A stretch of DNA of 64,000 bases. It comes from Bog-473 sp963777485 (GTDB taxonomy: Bacteria; Actinomycetota; Acidimicrobiia; Acidimicrobiales; RAAP-2). Each line of letters begins with the position of its first letter. Positions within the stretch are counted from its first letter, which is position 1. A program made the translations under genes and the position numbers. The notes under the pieces are model-generated. The model did not search any database. It saw only the letters and a program-made list of their open reading frames with translations, and was not told the DNA's origin. Positions 36,180 through 45,528 of the stretch are shown here, piece after piece. The DNA is taken from NCBI GenBank assembly GCA_963777485.1, contig CAVZQP010000002.1, positions 186,001-250,000 of the forward strand. The letters are read 5' to 3'.

Positions 36180-37151
36180 TCAGTCCCAGGAAGCGTCCGC
36201 CCAGTGACCGAGAGCGACCGAGAGTGCGTGCGCGAGCACTGGTGCCTGTTCCACGACGGTGCTCGCCGGGCCGATCTCGACGAGCACGGCCGGCATCCGG
36301 GTCTCGCGCAGAAGCGGGACCGACATGCCCTGGACGCCCGCGTCCTCCACCGCCAAGGCCCCGGGGACCGTGCTCTGGATGAGCTCGGCGAGGCGGCGCC
36401 CGCCAGGGGACTCGTCATGGGTCCCGGACCAAAAGGCGGTGCGGCACGAGGAGGTCGAGGGGTTGAGCCGCAGGGCGACGAACACGTCGACGCCCAGCTC
36501 GTTGGCCTCTTTGGCCTGGATGGACGCGTCAGGGTGGTGGAACTCGCTCACGCGGGTCCCACCCAAGGTGAGTCGCCGCCGAAGGGCCCCGGTGACGCTG
36601 CCGAGCCCACCGCTCTCGCCGATCGCCACATGGCGGCCCCGCAGGGTGGGCGGCGAGTCCCGCAGAGCGGCGCGTTCGCGGACGAGCGAGACCAACGCCT
36701 GGTCGCTCTGGCGGCTCTCGACGCGCAGCAGCTCGCTGAGGGTGGCCGCGCCGACGATGGCGTCGACCGGCACGCCGGCGTTGCGCTGGAACTCGCTGAG
36801 CGCCCGCACCGTCGCGTCGCCGAAGATGCCGTCGATGCGGCCCGTGTCGAACCCGAGGGTGCACAGGCGCTGTTGGAGCTCGGCCACGTCGTCACCCCGT
36901 AGCATGGGGGTCCGGCGGTACAAGAAGCGGTCACCCAGCCTAAAACCCGCCTCGACCAGGGTGTTCCATGTCTGCGCGCCGCAGACGCCGTCGACGCGGA
37001 GGCCGCGGAGGCGCTGAAAGGCCTGGACCGAGGCGCGGGTGGCCGGGCCGAAGATGCCGTCGGGATCGACCGGCGCGCCGGGGAGGATGGCGCTCAGTCG
37101 CTGTTGGACGTCGGAGACAGCGTGGCCCCGGTCGCCGATCGCCAGGGGCAG
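36180..37151 (-). CDS. cwlM: CwlM-like peptidoglycan-binding pseudo-amidase
   Basis: About 323 residues. Two peptidoglycan-binding domains (GDRGHAVSDVQQRL...PDGIFGPATRASVQAFQ and GDDVAELQQRLCTLGF...DGIFGDATVRALSEFQ) are followed by an Amidase_3 fold. The zinc-ligand positions look degenerate: GESGG stands where the family has PGHGG, and ALRLN replaces the usual SLHAN; the last motif VEIG is kept. No signal peptide is seen. This matches CwlM of mycobacteria, an intracellular regulator of MurA, by synteny with trxA/trxB and parB. No ATG, GTG or TTG exists near the expected start; a CTG at 37151, two bases after the trxA stop, gives a natural N-terminus (LPLAIGDRGHAV). Confidence 0.8.
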   Translation of the reverse strand: MPLAIGDRGHAVSDVQQRLSAILPGAPVDPDGIFGPATRASVQAFQRLRGLRVDGVCGAQTWNTLVEAGFRLGDRFLYRRTPMLRGDDVAELQQRLCTLGFDTGRIDGIFGDATVRALSEFQRNAGVPVDAIVGAATLSELLRVESRQSDQALVSLVRERAALRDSPPTLRGRHVAIGESGGLGSVTGALRRRLTLGGTRVSEFHHPDASIQAKEANELGVDVFVALRLNPSTSSCRTAFWSGTHDESPGGRRLAELIQSTVPGALAVEDAGVQGMSVPLLRETRMPAVLVEIGPASTVVEQAPVLAHALSVALGHWADASWD

Positions 37152-37153
37152 CC

Positions 37154-37480
37154 CTACAGGTACGCCGAGATTTCCTCGAGCAGCGCCGCCTTGGGCTTCG
37201 CCCCGATCAGCCGGGCCGCCGGCTCCCCGTCCTTGAACAGGATCAGCGTCGGGATGCTCATCACGTCGAAGCGCCGCGTCACGTCCAGGTTGTCGTCGAT
37301 GTTGAGCTTCGCGATCCGGACCTTGCCCTCCTGCTCCTCGGCTATCTCCTCGAGGACTGGAGTGATCATCTTGCACGGGCCGCACCATTCGGCCCAGAAG
37401 TCCACCAGAACGGGGACGTCAGACCCTTTGACATTCTCGTCAAAGGTAGCGTCGGTGAGGGTCTCAATCTTCTCGCTCAT
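37154..37480 (-). CDS. trxA: Thioredoxin
   Basis: 108 residues. Active site WCGPC in FWAEWCGPCKMITPVLEEIA, cis-proline in SIPTLILFKDGEP. A general disulfide reductant kept reduced by the neighbouring reductase. It starts 78 bases after trxB and its stop is immediately followed by the cwlM-like gene. Confidence 0.96.
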   Translation of the reverse strand: MSEKIETLTDATFDENVKGSDVPVLVDFWAEWCGPCKMITPVLEEIAEEQEGKVRIAKLNIDDNLDVTRRFDVMSIPTLILFKDGEPAARLIGAKPKAALLEEISAYL

Positions 37481-37558
37481 TCCATCTCCTTGTCAGCGTG
37501 TGCAACGCTCGGGCGAATGGTTCTGTTCCCGACGTCTGCGGGGTGCGACGGCGGGGGG

Positions 37559-38533
37559 TTATTCGCCCTTGGCCATCTCCAACCAGCGCTCGGCGTCGAT
37601 GGCGGCCATGCAGCCCGACCCGGCTGAGGTCACGGCCTGGCGGTAGTAGTGGTCCTGGACGTCGCCGGCAGCGAAGACGCCGTCGACGCTGGTCCGGGTC
37701 GTGCCGTCGAACGTCTTGACATAGCCAGTGTCCTCGAGCTCGATCTGGCCCTTGAGCAGGGCGGAGTTGGGCTCATGGCCGATGGCGACGAACAGCCCGG
37801 TGGCGTCGAGCTCGGACTCTTCGCCGCTGACGGTGTCCTTGAGGCGCAGGCCGCTGACCTTTGTGTCCCCGCATATGTCGGTGACCGTGCTGTTCCACTT
37901 GAACTCGATCTTCGGGTTCTCGCGGGCGCGGTCCTGCATGATCTTCGACGCCCTGAGCTCGTCACGGCGGTGGATGACGGTGACCTTCGAGCCGAACCGG
38001 GCGAGGAACAGCGCCTCCTCCATGGCGGAGTCGCCGCCGCCGGCGACGGCGATGTGCTGGTCCCGGAAGAAGAAGCCGTCGCAGGTGGCGCACGTAGAGA
38101 CGCCGTAGCCGAGCAGGCGCTCCTCGTTGGGGACACCGAGCATGAGCGAGCGGGCGCCGGTGGCGATGATGAGCGTGTCGGCGAGGACGGCCGGCTCGTC
38201 CGCGTCGGGGTCGCCGACGAAAACGTGGAACGGCCAGGGCGAGACGTCGATGCGGCTCACCTTTTGGGTGCGTATGTCGGCATCGAAGCGCTGCGCCTGG
38301 GCCTTCATGATGCTCATCAGCTCCGGTCCCATGACCCCGTCTACGAACCCCGGGTAATTCTCGACCTCGGTCGTGAGCATCAGCTGCCCGCCCGGCTGGT
38401 CGCTGGTCGACGAGGGTTCGCCCTCGTATACGAGTGGTTCGAGTTGGGCTCGTGCGGTGTAGAGCGCGGCCGTGAGGCCGGCGGGCCCGCTGCCGATGAT
38501 GACGACCTTGCGGCGCTCGGTCGGCTCGGTCAT
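37559..38533 (-). CDS. trxB: Thioredoxin reductase (NADPH)
   Basis: 324 residues. FAD-binding motif VIIGSGPAGLTAALYTAR, redox-active CATCDG, NADPH-binding GGGDSAMEEALFL, and C-terminal FAD motif GVFAAGDVQDHYYRQAVTSAGSG, all in standard order. It reduces TrxA. The ATG overlaps the upstream small membrane protein gene as ATGA, so the two are translated together. Confidence 0.96.
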   Translation of the reverse strand: MTEPTERRKVVIIGSGPAGLTAALYTARAQLEPLVYEGEPSSTSDQPGGQLMLTTEVENYPGFVDGVMGPELMSIMKAQAQRFDADIRTQKVSRIDVSPWPFHVFVGDPDADEPAVLADTLIIATGARSLMLGVPNEERLLGYGVSTCATCDGFFFRDQHIAVAGGGDSAMEEALFLARFGSKVTVIHRRDELRASKIMQDRARENPKIEFKWNSTVTDICGDTKVSGLRLKDTVSGEESELDATGLFVAIGHEPNSALLKGQIELEDTGYVKTFDGTTRTSVDGVFAAGDVQDHYYRQAVTSAGSGCMAAIDAERWLEMAKGE

Positions 38534-38832
38534 CGGTCGGGCGCCACGCCCCGCCGTGAATACAGGATGGCGCCGACGAGGCTGAAGAGCAGGCCGAGGA
38601 CGATGTACGAGGCCCAGACCCGGTGTCCCAGGATGGTGCTCACCCGGATGAAGCCGATGCAGAACATGATCACGACGGTGATGCCGACGACGGCGATGAC
38701 GACGCCGAAGACGATGCCGCGAGCGGCGACGACGGCCGGCCGGACGGCCTTGTCGTTGACAGTCGCGACGACCGAGTCGATCGTGTCGAGGGCCCGAGCG
38801 GACAGCGCGTCAGAAATATCGTTCTCAGCCAC
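38530..38832 (-). CDS. Small two-helix membrane protein
   Basis: 100 residues. A polar N-terminus of about 35 residues (MAENDISDALSARALDTIDS) is followed by two hydrophobic segments (GIVFGVVIAVVGITVVIMFCIGF and ASYIVLGLLFSLVGAILYS) and a basic tail. No known enzyme domain. It overlaps trxB by four bases; in mycobacteria the same interval holds sigM and its anti-sigma factor, which are absent here. Confidence 0.7.
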   Translation of the reverse strand: MAENDISDALSARALDTIDSVVATVNDKAVRPAVVAARGIVFGVVIAVVGITVVIMFCIGFIRVSTILGHRVWASYIVLGLLFSLVGAILYSRRGVAPDR

Positions 38833-38860
38833 GGGGTGAGACTACCCGCGGGAGCTGGGG

Positions 38861-39721
38861 TTACTCGCCGGTTCCGGCGCTCCTGGCAGGGACGATGTAG
38901 CAGACGCCGACGGTGTTCGGCCCGGCGTGGGTGCCCACGACGGGGCCGAGCTCGACATGGACGAGCGGGTGCTCGGTGGCGACCTCCTCGAGTTTTGCCT
39001 GGACGCCGACGATGTCGTCGCAGGCACCGTCGGCGACGGCGATCCGCTCGACGGGCGCGTCGGCTTTGACCTTGTCTACGAGGTAGGCGATCGCCTTGGT
39101 GCGGGTCCGTTGCTTGGACTCCTCGGCGACCTCCCCATCCTTGAGCTGGATGACCGGCTTGATGTTGAGGACGGAGCCGAGCAGGGCCCGCGCACTCCCG
39201 ATGCGCCCGAGGCGCTGCAGGTGCTCGAGGCCACCGAGGACGCCGTAGATACGGGTCCGGGGGATGCGGTCCTCGGTCGCCGCGACGATGTCGTCGATGC
39301 CCTTCCCGGCGGCCGCGTCTTCGGCAGCGGCGATGACGAGCAGGCCCTGGCCCATGGTCAGCGAGAAGGTATCGACGACGCGCACGGGTGCCGCCGAGAA
39401 CGAGTCGGCCGCGGTCACCGCCGAGCCGTACGTGCCGGAGACCTTCGACGAGATCGTCATGCACAGGACCGCCTCGGCGCCCTCGTCGACGGCCTGCTGA
39501 TACGCGGCCTGGAAGGCGCCCGGCGACGGCGCGGACGTCTCGGGCAGGTCGCCCTTTCCGCTGCACCGGTCCCAGAACTCCGCTGGGCTGAGTTGGCGCC
39601 GGTCCTCGAGCTCTTCGTTCCCGAAGCGAATGGTCAGGGGCACCACGACGATGTCGTGCTCCTTGACGAGCTGGTCGGACAGGTCGCAGGCACTGTCGGT
39701 CACGATGTGGACGCCGGGCAT
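38861..39721 (-). CDS. DegV family fatty-acid-binding protein
   Basis: 286 residues from the ATG at 39721. The DegV N-terminal motif VHIVTDSACDLSDQL is followed by VVPLTIRFGNEE, then TISSKVSGTYGSA and the C-terminal VGTHAGPNTVGVCY. DegV proteins bind a fatty acid; some act as FakB partners of a fatty-acid kinase, but no kinase gene is seen in this window. It ends 28 bases before the small membrane protein gene. Confidence 0.9.
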   Translation of the reverse strand: MPGVHIVTDSACDLSDQLVKEHDIVVVPLTIRFGNEELEDRRQLSPAEFWDRCSGKGDLPETSAPSPGAFQAAYQQAVDEGAEAVLCMTISSKVSGTYGSAVTAADSFSAAPVRVVDTFSLTMGQGLLVIAAAEDAAAGKGIDDIVAATEDRIPRTRIYGVLGGLEHLQRLGRIGSARALLGSVLNIKPVIQLKDGEVAEESKQRTRTKAIAYLVDKVKADAPVERIAVADGACDDIVGVQAKLEEVATEHPLVHVELGPVVGTHAGPNTVGVCYIVPARSAGTGE

Positions 39722-39785
39722 GGCAGGGAGTCTGCCACGCAGGCACAGTTGCGAGGTGGCCCAACGGGCGTCTCGGCCCGGGTGA

Positions 39786-41480
39786 TTAGGGGCGATAGGG
39801 GACGATGCGCGGCGTGTCGAGAGGTCGCGCTGGTCGTGGTGGCGGCTCCGGGGGCGGTGGCGGCGGCGGACGGCGACGGGCGGAGTCGTGCCGGCGCCCG
39901 AGCAGGAACACGCCTGCGGCAAAGGTGATGCCGCCGGCGACGACGGCGCCCACGACCCGTACGAACAGCCCGGCTGTGCTCGTCGATCCCGACAGATTGG
40001 AGACGAGCAGGACCACGAGCGCCATCGGGATGGACGCGATGATCACTCGCCAGAGAGGCGCCCACGTGTCGGTTGGCGCTAGGCGACCGAACCATTGGTG
40101 GAAGACCGCGAGCGCCAGAAGCGCGGCGACGGTGTACGCGATGGAGAGTGAGAGCGCGAGGCCGCGGACACCAAGCGGGTGCACGAGAGCGAGGGCCAAG
40201 ACGACGTTGAGACCGTTCTCGATGAGGTACAGGAAGAAGGCGACCTTTGTCCGCTGCATGGACTGCAGGACGCGCACGAAGTAGAGATAGGCACAGAAGC
40301 CGGGCAGGCCGAGTGCGAACATGGCGAGCGCCGCACCGGTCGTCGCCGTCTCGGCGGGCGTGCTGTGGCCGATGCCGAGGAGCAGAGCGACCGCAGGTTT
40401 GGCCAAGAGGAGCATGCCGACGGCGGAGGGGATGACGAGGACGAGGACGGCCCTCAGGCCGCCGCTCATGCGGTGCAGGAAAGGCTCGGTCTGGTCGGTC
40501 GACCACTTCTCGGCCAGGTCAGGAGTGACCACCGACATGACCGTGACGGCGATGATGCCGTACGGCAGCTGGAAAAAGGCGTAGGCGTACGTATACGAGG
40601 AGACAGGGTCCGGTCCGGCGACGGAGCCGGCCAGCAACGTCACGATGAACAGCGCAACCTGGTTGGCGACGACGAAGCCGAGCGTCCAGGCACCGAGGCG
40701 GGCGACGTCGCGGAGGGCGTCGTCGCGAGGGTTCCAGTGCCAGCGCAAGCGTCCGAGATTGGCTTGGAGGAGGCTCGGGACGAGGGCGACACCTTGGAGG
40801 ACGACGCCGAGCGATGTCCCGAGGCCGAGGAGGATCAGTTGGGTGCGGTGCTGCTCGACGCTGGCGAGGGAGGCGCCGTGGCCGGCCCAGAGGCCGAACC
40901 ACACCAGGATCAAGATGCAGACGATGTTGTTGACGATCGGTGCCCATGCGACCGCCACGAAGCGGCGGCGTGTGTTGAGGAGCGCAGCTCCGAGCGCGAA
41001 GAGCCCGTACGCGGCGATCTGGATGACGAACCATCGAAGAAAAGTGGTGGCGACCTCTCGCTCCATGGCGACCCGGTGCGCCTGTGCGGCACCGGCGTGC
41101 GCGTCGAGCGAGGTCAGGGCGTCGATGATGTAGGGCGCCGCGATGAGTGCAGCGACCGTGGTCGTGAAGAGGACGACGACCGAGACCGAGATGACGGCGG
41201 AGATGGACTCGAAGGCCTCGGGCTCGGAGCGATTGGAAAGCCGGTCCACGAAGACGGGGATGAACGTGGCCGAGAGGACGCCGCCGAGGACGACGTCGTA
41301 GAGCATGTTCGGCGTCGTGTTGGCCAGGTTGTAGGAGTCGGCGAGGAACGTCTGGCCCAGGGCCCAGGCCAGCGCGACGAAGCGAAGGAGGCCGGTGACC
41401 CGCGAGACGCCGGTGCCGAACGCGACGTAGACCGCCGCCGTGCGCAAGGGGAGGGCACGAGCGCGCCGAGCGGCGGGCAT
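39786..41480 (-). CDS. murJ: Lipid II flippase MurJ (MviN)
   Basis: 564 residues with about 14 hydrophobic segments. MATE-like MOP-superfamily transporter that flips lipid II for peptidoglycan synthesis. The start region FGTGVSRVTGLLRFVALAWALG and ANTTPNMLYDVVLGGVLSATFIPVFVDRL is the MurJ signature. A Pro-rich tail (RRRPPPPPPPEPPPRPARP) ends the protein. It starts one base after the DUF6049 gene, as in mycobacteria (Rv3909-Rv3910). Confidence 0.93.
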   Translation of the reverse strand: MPAARRARALPLRTAAVYVAFGTGVSRVTGLLRFVALAWALGQTFLADSYNLANTTPNMLYDVVLGGVLSATFIPVFVDRLSNRSEPEAFESISAVISVSVVVLFTTTVAALIAAPYIIDALTSLDAHAGAAQAHRVAMEREVATTFLRWFVIQIAAYGLFALGAALLNTRRRFVAVAWAPIVNNIVCILILVWFGLWAGHGASLASVEQHRTQLILLGLGTSLGVVLQGVALVPSLLQANLGRLRWHWNPRDDALRDVARLGAWTLGFVVANQVALFIVTLLAGSVAGPDPVSSYTYAYAFFQLPYGIIAVTVMSVVTPDLAEKWSTDQTEPFLHRMSGGLRAVLVLVIPSAVGMLLLAKPAVALLLGIGHSTPAETATTGAALAMFALGLPGFCAYLYFVRVLQSMQRTKVAFFLYLIENGLNVVLALALVHPLGVRGLALSLSIAYTVAALLALAVFHQWFGRLAPTDTWAPLWRVIIASIPMALVVLLVSNLSGSTSTAGLFVRVVGAVVAGGITFAAGVFLLGRRHDSARRRPPPPPPPEPPPRPARPLDTPRIVPYRP

Positions 41481-41481
41481 G

Positions 41482-43536
41482 TCAGCTGGCCCGGAGGCGG
41501 CGACGTCGGGACTTCAGCCAGGTCCGTGCCCACCACAAGAGGAGGACGGCGCCAGCGAGCACGGTGAGGGCCACGCCGACGAACGAGATGGCCGTCGAGT
41601 GGACCGTCAGCACGGTGTGGGCGAGCAGAAGCTGTCCGTTCGACGTGTGCAAGGTGACGTCGATGGGAAGCCGGTCTCCCGACGTGCGGGCCTGCGCCGT
41701 CACCCGTACCGACGTGGTCGGGCGGTCGAGGGTGAGCCGGCGGGTGTTGCCGTTGGGAAAGGTGAACTTGTCGCTGGCCAGCGTCACGACGACGTTGACC
41801 GGATAGGGGGCCGACGACAGGACCGTGATCGGGATGGATGCCTGCCGCGCGGTGAAGGTGACCGTCTCCTGTCCAGCGAGGCTGATCCGTCCCGTCTCGG
41901 CCGTGAACGCCCGCTCGTACGTGTTCAGCGCGGCGGCCCGGCGGCCCGCGCTGAGGCCCTGTGCCTCCGTCCCGAGCAGAGTGTCGGAGAGGCCGGCCAC
42001 GCCCGAGGGGACGTGCCCGCTGATGGCGGCCGTGTACGAGGCGAGCTGTTGGCGGGCGAGCGCGATCTTGACCGCCGCCGAGTGCGAGATGCCGTGCGTC
42101 GCCGCCCCGCCCTGCAGGTGGCGGACCGCCGGCTCGCGGTTGCCCCCGACGGGCACCTGGAACAGCTGGCCGAGGGTCACCGGCTTCAACGCGTCGTTCT
42201 GGCTCAGGCCGCCGAGCAGCGTGTGGAGGAAGAGCTTGGAGGCCTGCCACTTGGCCGGCGGCATGATCAGAACGCCGCGAGCTTGCGCCAGCGATGCGTT
42301 CTCGAAGTGGACGAAGAACAGCCCGGCAAGCAATTGCTCGGCGCTGAGCACCGGGTCGTTGGGGTCGGCGGTGAAGCGAGCGCTGAGCGACGAGTCGGCG
42401 GCGATGGCGGTGACAGTCGATCCGTGGCCAAGGTCGAGGGTGAACGGCTGCGCAAAGGTGTAGTTGCTGAGACCGGCGCTGGCGAGGTCACCCTCGCTCA
42501 TCACCAACTCCGATGCGCCCGCCTCCTGCAAGCCAGCGGCGAGGTCGGCACTGTCGCCCTGGGAGAACGTGGACGTGGTGTCGACCCAGGGACCACCGGT
42601 GGGCCGGAGGCCGACGGCGCGGAGGATCTCGTCGCCCCTCGTCGTCTGCGCGCTTATCTCGTCGAGGATCTTCGCTTCCGACATGGCGGCGAGGTCGATC
42701 GGCTCGTAGGGCTGGTCCAGGACCTGCGTATTGTCCAACGAGCCCAGCTGTGCCATCGCCCGGGACGTCGCCTTCGGATCCGAGGTCTCGGACTTCTGGA
42801 CGCCCGCAGGGTTCATGTCGATCGTCGCCGGCACGCCGGGGTTCTCTGCCAGCTCCGTCGCGAACGTCTTGGTGTTCGCGGTCGAAGAGTCCGGGAGCAC
42901 GAGGCCGACGTTGAGCGGTCCGCCGCGGCCGATGGACCCCGGAGCGCCGGCCTCTTGATAGGTGAGGAACGTCGTGAGACGCGCGACCGGGGTCGTCGAG
43001 TTCTGCCGGTAGAGCGCGACGGCGACCGGATAGACGTCCCCGCACGTGCCGGTCAACGGCGTGCAGCCCATGTCGATGGTCAATGTCCCGGGCGCGCACA
43101 CGCCGGCGCCGGTCGCCGGCGGTGTGTCGCGAGCGTCACGCAACACGGTGACGCACGAGGACGCGGTGAGACCCGGCCCCTGGCTCCCGGTGGTCAAGGG
43201 TACGTCGGGCTGGCGACCCAGCACGTTGCCGGCGGGCGTCCCGCCGATGGCCTGCTGGAGCTGCGACGCGCTGTCGAGACGTGCGTAGTAGGTCACGCTG
43301 ACCCGGAGTCCGGCCGCGGATCCCTCCGAGGCACCCACGCCCACGGTCACGTTGAACCAGGGCTGGTCGGGAGTGACCCAATCGGTTTGGGACTGCAGCG
43401 TCAGTGGGGGAGTGTCCGCAGTGGCGCGCGCGACCGCCCCCCGAGCACCTCCGGAGGCGGCGGGGGCAGTGCCGAGGAGTACGGCAGCAACCACGGCGAG
43501 CGAGCAGAGGGCAGTCCTGCCCCAGCGCATCGACAC
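41482..43536 (-). CDS. DUF6049 family membrane-anchored extracytoplasmic protein
   Basis: 684 residues. A signal peptide (MRWGRTALCSLAVVAAVLLGTAPAASG) leads to a large extracytoplasmic part with beta-rich immunoglobulin-like stretches. One C-terminal helix (SFVGVALTVLAGAVLLLWWA) and a basic tail (RRRRLRAS) anchor it. Always found beside murJ in actinobacteria; its role in envelope assembly is inferred from that position only. The start may be Met3. Confidence 0.8.
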   Translation of the reverse strand: MSMRWGRTALCSLAVVAAVLLGTAPAASGGARGAVARATADTPPLTLQSQTDWVTPDQPWFNVTVGVGASEGSAAGLRVSVTYYARLDSASQLQQAIGGTPAGNVLGRQPDVPLTTGSQGPGLTASSCVTVLRDARDTPPATGAGVCAPGTLTIDMGCTPLTGTCGDVYPVAVALYRQNSTTPVARLTTFLTYQEAGAPGSIGRGGPLNVGLVLPDSSTANTKTFATELAENPGVPATIDMNPAGVQKSETSDPKATSRAMAQLGSLDNTQVLDQPYEPIDLAAMSEAKILDEISAQTTRGDEILRAVGLRPTGGPWVDTTSTFSQGDSADLAAGLQEAGASELVMSEGDLASAGLSNYTFAQPFTLDLGHGSTVTAIAADSSLSARFTADPNDPVLSAEQLLAGLFFVHFENASLAQARGVLIMPPAKWQASKLFLHTLLGGLSQNDALKPVTLGQLFQVPVGGNREPAVRHLQGGAATHGISHSAAVKIALARQQLASYTAAISGHVPSGVAGLSDTLLGTEAQGLSAGRRAAALNTYERAFTAETGRISLAGQETVTFTARQASIPITVLSSAPYPVNVVVTLASDKFTFPNGNTRRLTLDRPTTSVRVTAQARTSGDRLPIDVTLHTSNGQLLLAHTVLTVHSTAISFVGVALTVLAGAVLLLWWARTWLKSRRRRLRAS

Positions 43537-43570
43537 AGGGAGAGGCTAGAGGGCGCACTACCGTGGGCGG

Positions 43571-44965
43571 GTGCAGTCCACGTCGGTTCCTGAACGGTTC
43601 CGCCCGTATCTCGACGCAACCGAAGAGCTGGCCCGCCGCTTCGCCGCGGCCGGCAAAATGCTCTATTTGGTGGGGGGATCCGTGCGCGACGCACTGTTTC
43701 CCGGGGCGGACAGCAAGGGTTCGGATTTCGACCTCACGACCGACGCCCGTCCCGACGAGATCGAGGGTCTCGTGCGGGGTTGGGCGGACGACATCTGGAC
43801 CCAGGGGGCGCGTTTCGGCACTATCGGCTGCCGCAAGGGGTCACGCGTCTACGAGATCACGACCCACCGGGCCGAGGCCTACGTCCCCGATTCGCGCAAG
43901 CCCGAGGTGACGTTCGGGGACGACATCACGGTCGACCTGTCCCGCCGTGACTTCACGATCAACGCCCTCGCCCTGCGGCTGCCGGACATGGAGCTGATCG
44001 ATCCCTTCGACGGCCTCGGCGACCTCGCCGCCGGCCGGTTACGCACGCCGCTGGACCCCGAAGTGTCCTTTGGCGACGACCCCTTACGGATGCTGCGGGC
44101 GGCACGCTTCGCCGCCCGGTTCTCGCTCGAGCCAGACCCGGCGCTCACCGAGGCGGTGCAGCGGATGCACGGCCGCTTGTCGATCGTGTCCGCCGAACGC
44201 ATCCGCGACGAGCTCGACAAGATGATCATGGTCGACGTCCCGTCGCGGGCGTTGTGGTTCGTCGTGCGCAACGGGCTGGCCGACGAGTTCCTTCCCGAGC
44301 TGCCGGCCATGGCGCTCGAGCAGGACCCGATCCACCGCCACAAGGACGTGCTTGCACACACCCTCGCAGTCGTCGACAAGACGTCGAAGGACCGTCTCCT
44401 GCGCCTCGCCGCGTTGTTCCACGACGTCGGTAAGCCGCGTACGCGGGCAATCACCGACGGCGGCGTGAGCTTCCACCACCACGAGGTCGTCGGGGCTCGT
44501 ATGACGAGGGTGCGCATGGAAGCCCTCCGGTACCCGGGCACCGACGTGGACACCGTGGTCCGTCTGGTCGAGTTGCACCTGCGCTTCCACACCTATCGGC
44601 TCGGGTGGACCGACAAGGCGGTCCGACGCTACGTCCGCGACGCCGGCCCGCTCCTCGACACGCTCAACGAGCTCACCCGCTGTGACTGCACGACGAGGAA
44701 TGCGGCCAAGGCCCGGGCCCTGGCCCGTCGTATGGACGAGCTCGAGGCCCGTATCGCCGAGCTCCGGGCGCAGGAGGAGCTCGATGCCATGCGTCCCGAC
44801 CTCGACGGCAACCAGATCATGGAGATCCTCGGCCTCGAGCCGGGCCGGGCCGTCGGCGAGGCCAGGGATTTCCTCATGGACCTTCGTATTGACGAGGGTC
44901 CGCTCGGCGAGGAGGAGGCCGCCAGGCGCCTGCGGGCCTGGTGGGCCGACCGCGCCCAGACCTGA
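43571..44965 (+). CDS. cca: CCA tRNA nucleotidyltransferase / poly(A) polymerase family
   Basis: 464 residues from GTG. The nucleotidyltransferase head has LVGGSVRDAL and the metal-binding DFDLTTDA. The flexible-arm/RNA-binding segment FGDDPLRMLRAARFAARF is typical. A C-terminal HD domain has LFHDVGKPRTR and FHHHEVVGA. It adds or repairs the 3' CCA of tRNA. Divergent from the DUF6049 gene with about 34 bases between, so the promoters must be very compact. Confidence 0.93.
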   Translation: MQSTSVPERFRPYLDATEELARRFAAAGKMLYLVGGSVRDALFPGADSKGSDFDLTTDARPDEIEGLVRGWADDIWTQGARFGTIGCRKGSRVYEITTHRAEAYVPDSRKPEVTFGDDITVDLSRRDFTINALALRLPDMELIDPFDGLGDLAAGRLRTPLDPEVSFGDDPLRMLRAARFAARFSLEPDPALTEAVQRMHGRLSIVSAERIRDELDKMIMVDVPSRALWFVVRNGLADEFLPELPAMALEQDPIHRHKDVLAHTLAVVDKTSKDRLLRLAALFHDVGKPRTRAITDGGVSFHHHEVVGARMTRVRMEALRYPGTDVDTVVRLVELHLRFHTYRLGWTDKAVRRYVRDAGPLLDTLNELTRCDCTTRNAAKARALARRMDELEARIAELRAQEELDAMRPDLDGNQIMEILGLEPGRAVGEARDFLMDLRIDEGPLGEEEAARRLRAWWADRAQT

Positions 44966-44999
44966 GCCCGAAGGCGGCAGGCGAAGTACGGTCGTCGTC

Positions 45000-45485
45000 A
45001 TGACGAGGATCCAGGCACCCGACACCGGGCTCGGCGAGCACATCGACTGGGCGCTCCTTCGGCCCGAGATGGCGGCCGGCATGGGCAAGCTCTCGGCGGC
45101 CGTCTACGGCAACTCGCAGCTCTCCGTCCGCGAGCGCGAGGCGGCCCGCTGGACGATCGCGCTGATCAACGACTGCGCCGTGTGTCGCGACACGAGGGCC
45201 AAGGACGGGACGAGCGCGGGCGCCACCGAGCCGTTCTATGCCGAGGTGTCGGACTGGCGCAGGGCCACCGACCTCAGCAACCGCGAGCGTCTCGCGGCCG
45301 AGTTCGCCGAGCGCTTCGCCATCGACCACCTCGCGATGGACGACGACCTCTGGACGCGGCTCCACGAGGCGTACACGGAAGACGAGCTGGCGGACCTGAC
45401 CATCTGCTGCGGCTGCTTCCTCGGCATGGGCCGAACTCTGGCCGTCGTCGGCGTGCGCGCCCCCGACGAGCGCATCCTGGTCTGA
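45000..45485 (+). CDS. AhpD-like carboxymuconolactone decarboxylase family protein
   Basis: 161 residues from the ATG at 45000. The all-helical AhpD/CMD fold is suggested by SVREREAARWTIALINDCAVCRDTRA, with a CxxC pair that would be the redox site. The family member could act as a peroxidase-related disulfide reductase; the substrate is unknown. It follows the CCA enzyme by 34 bases on the same strand and is convergent with ino1. Confidence 0.75.
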   Translation: MTRIQAPDTGLGEHIDWALLRPEMAAGMGKLSAAVYGNSQLSVREREAARWTIALINDCAVCRDTRAKDGTSAGATEPFYAEVSDWRRATDLSNRERLAAEFAERFAIDHLAMDDDLWTRLHEAYTEDELADLTICCGCFLGMGRTLAVVGVRAPDERILV

Positions 45486-45528
45486 CTCAGCAGATCTTTG
45501 CCGCCGCCCCGGGCGGTCTGCCCTTCGG

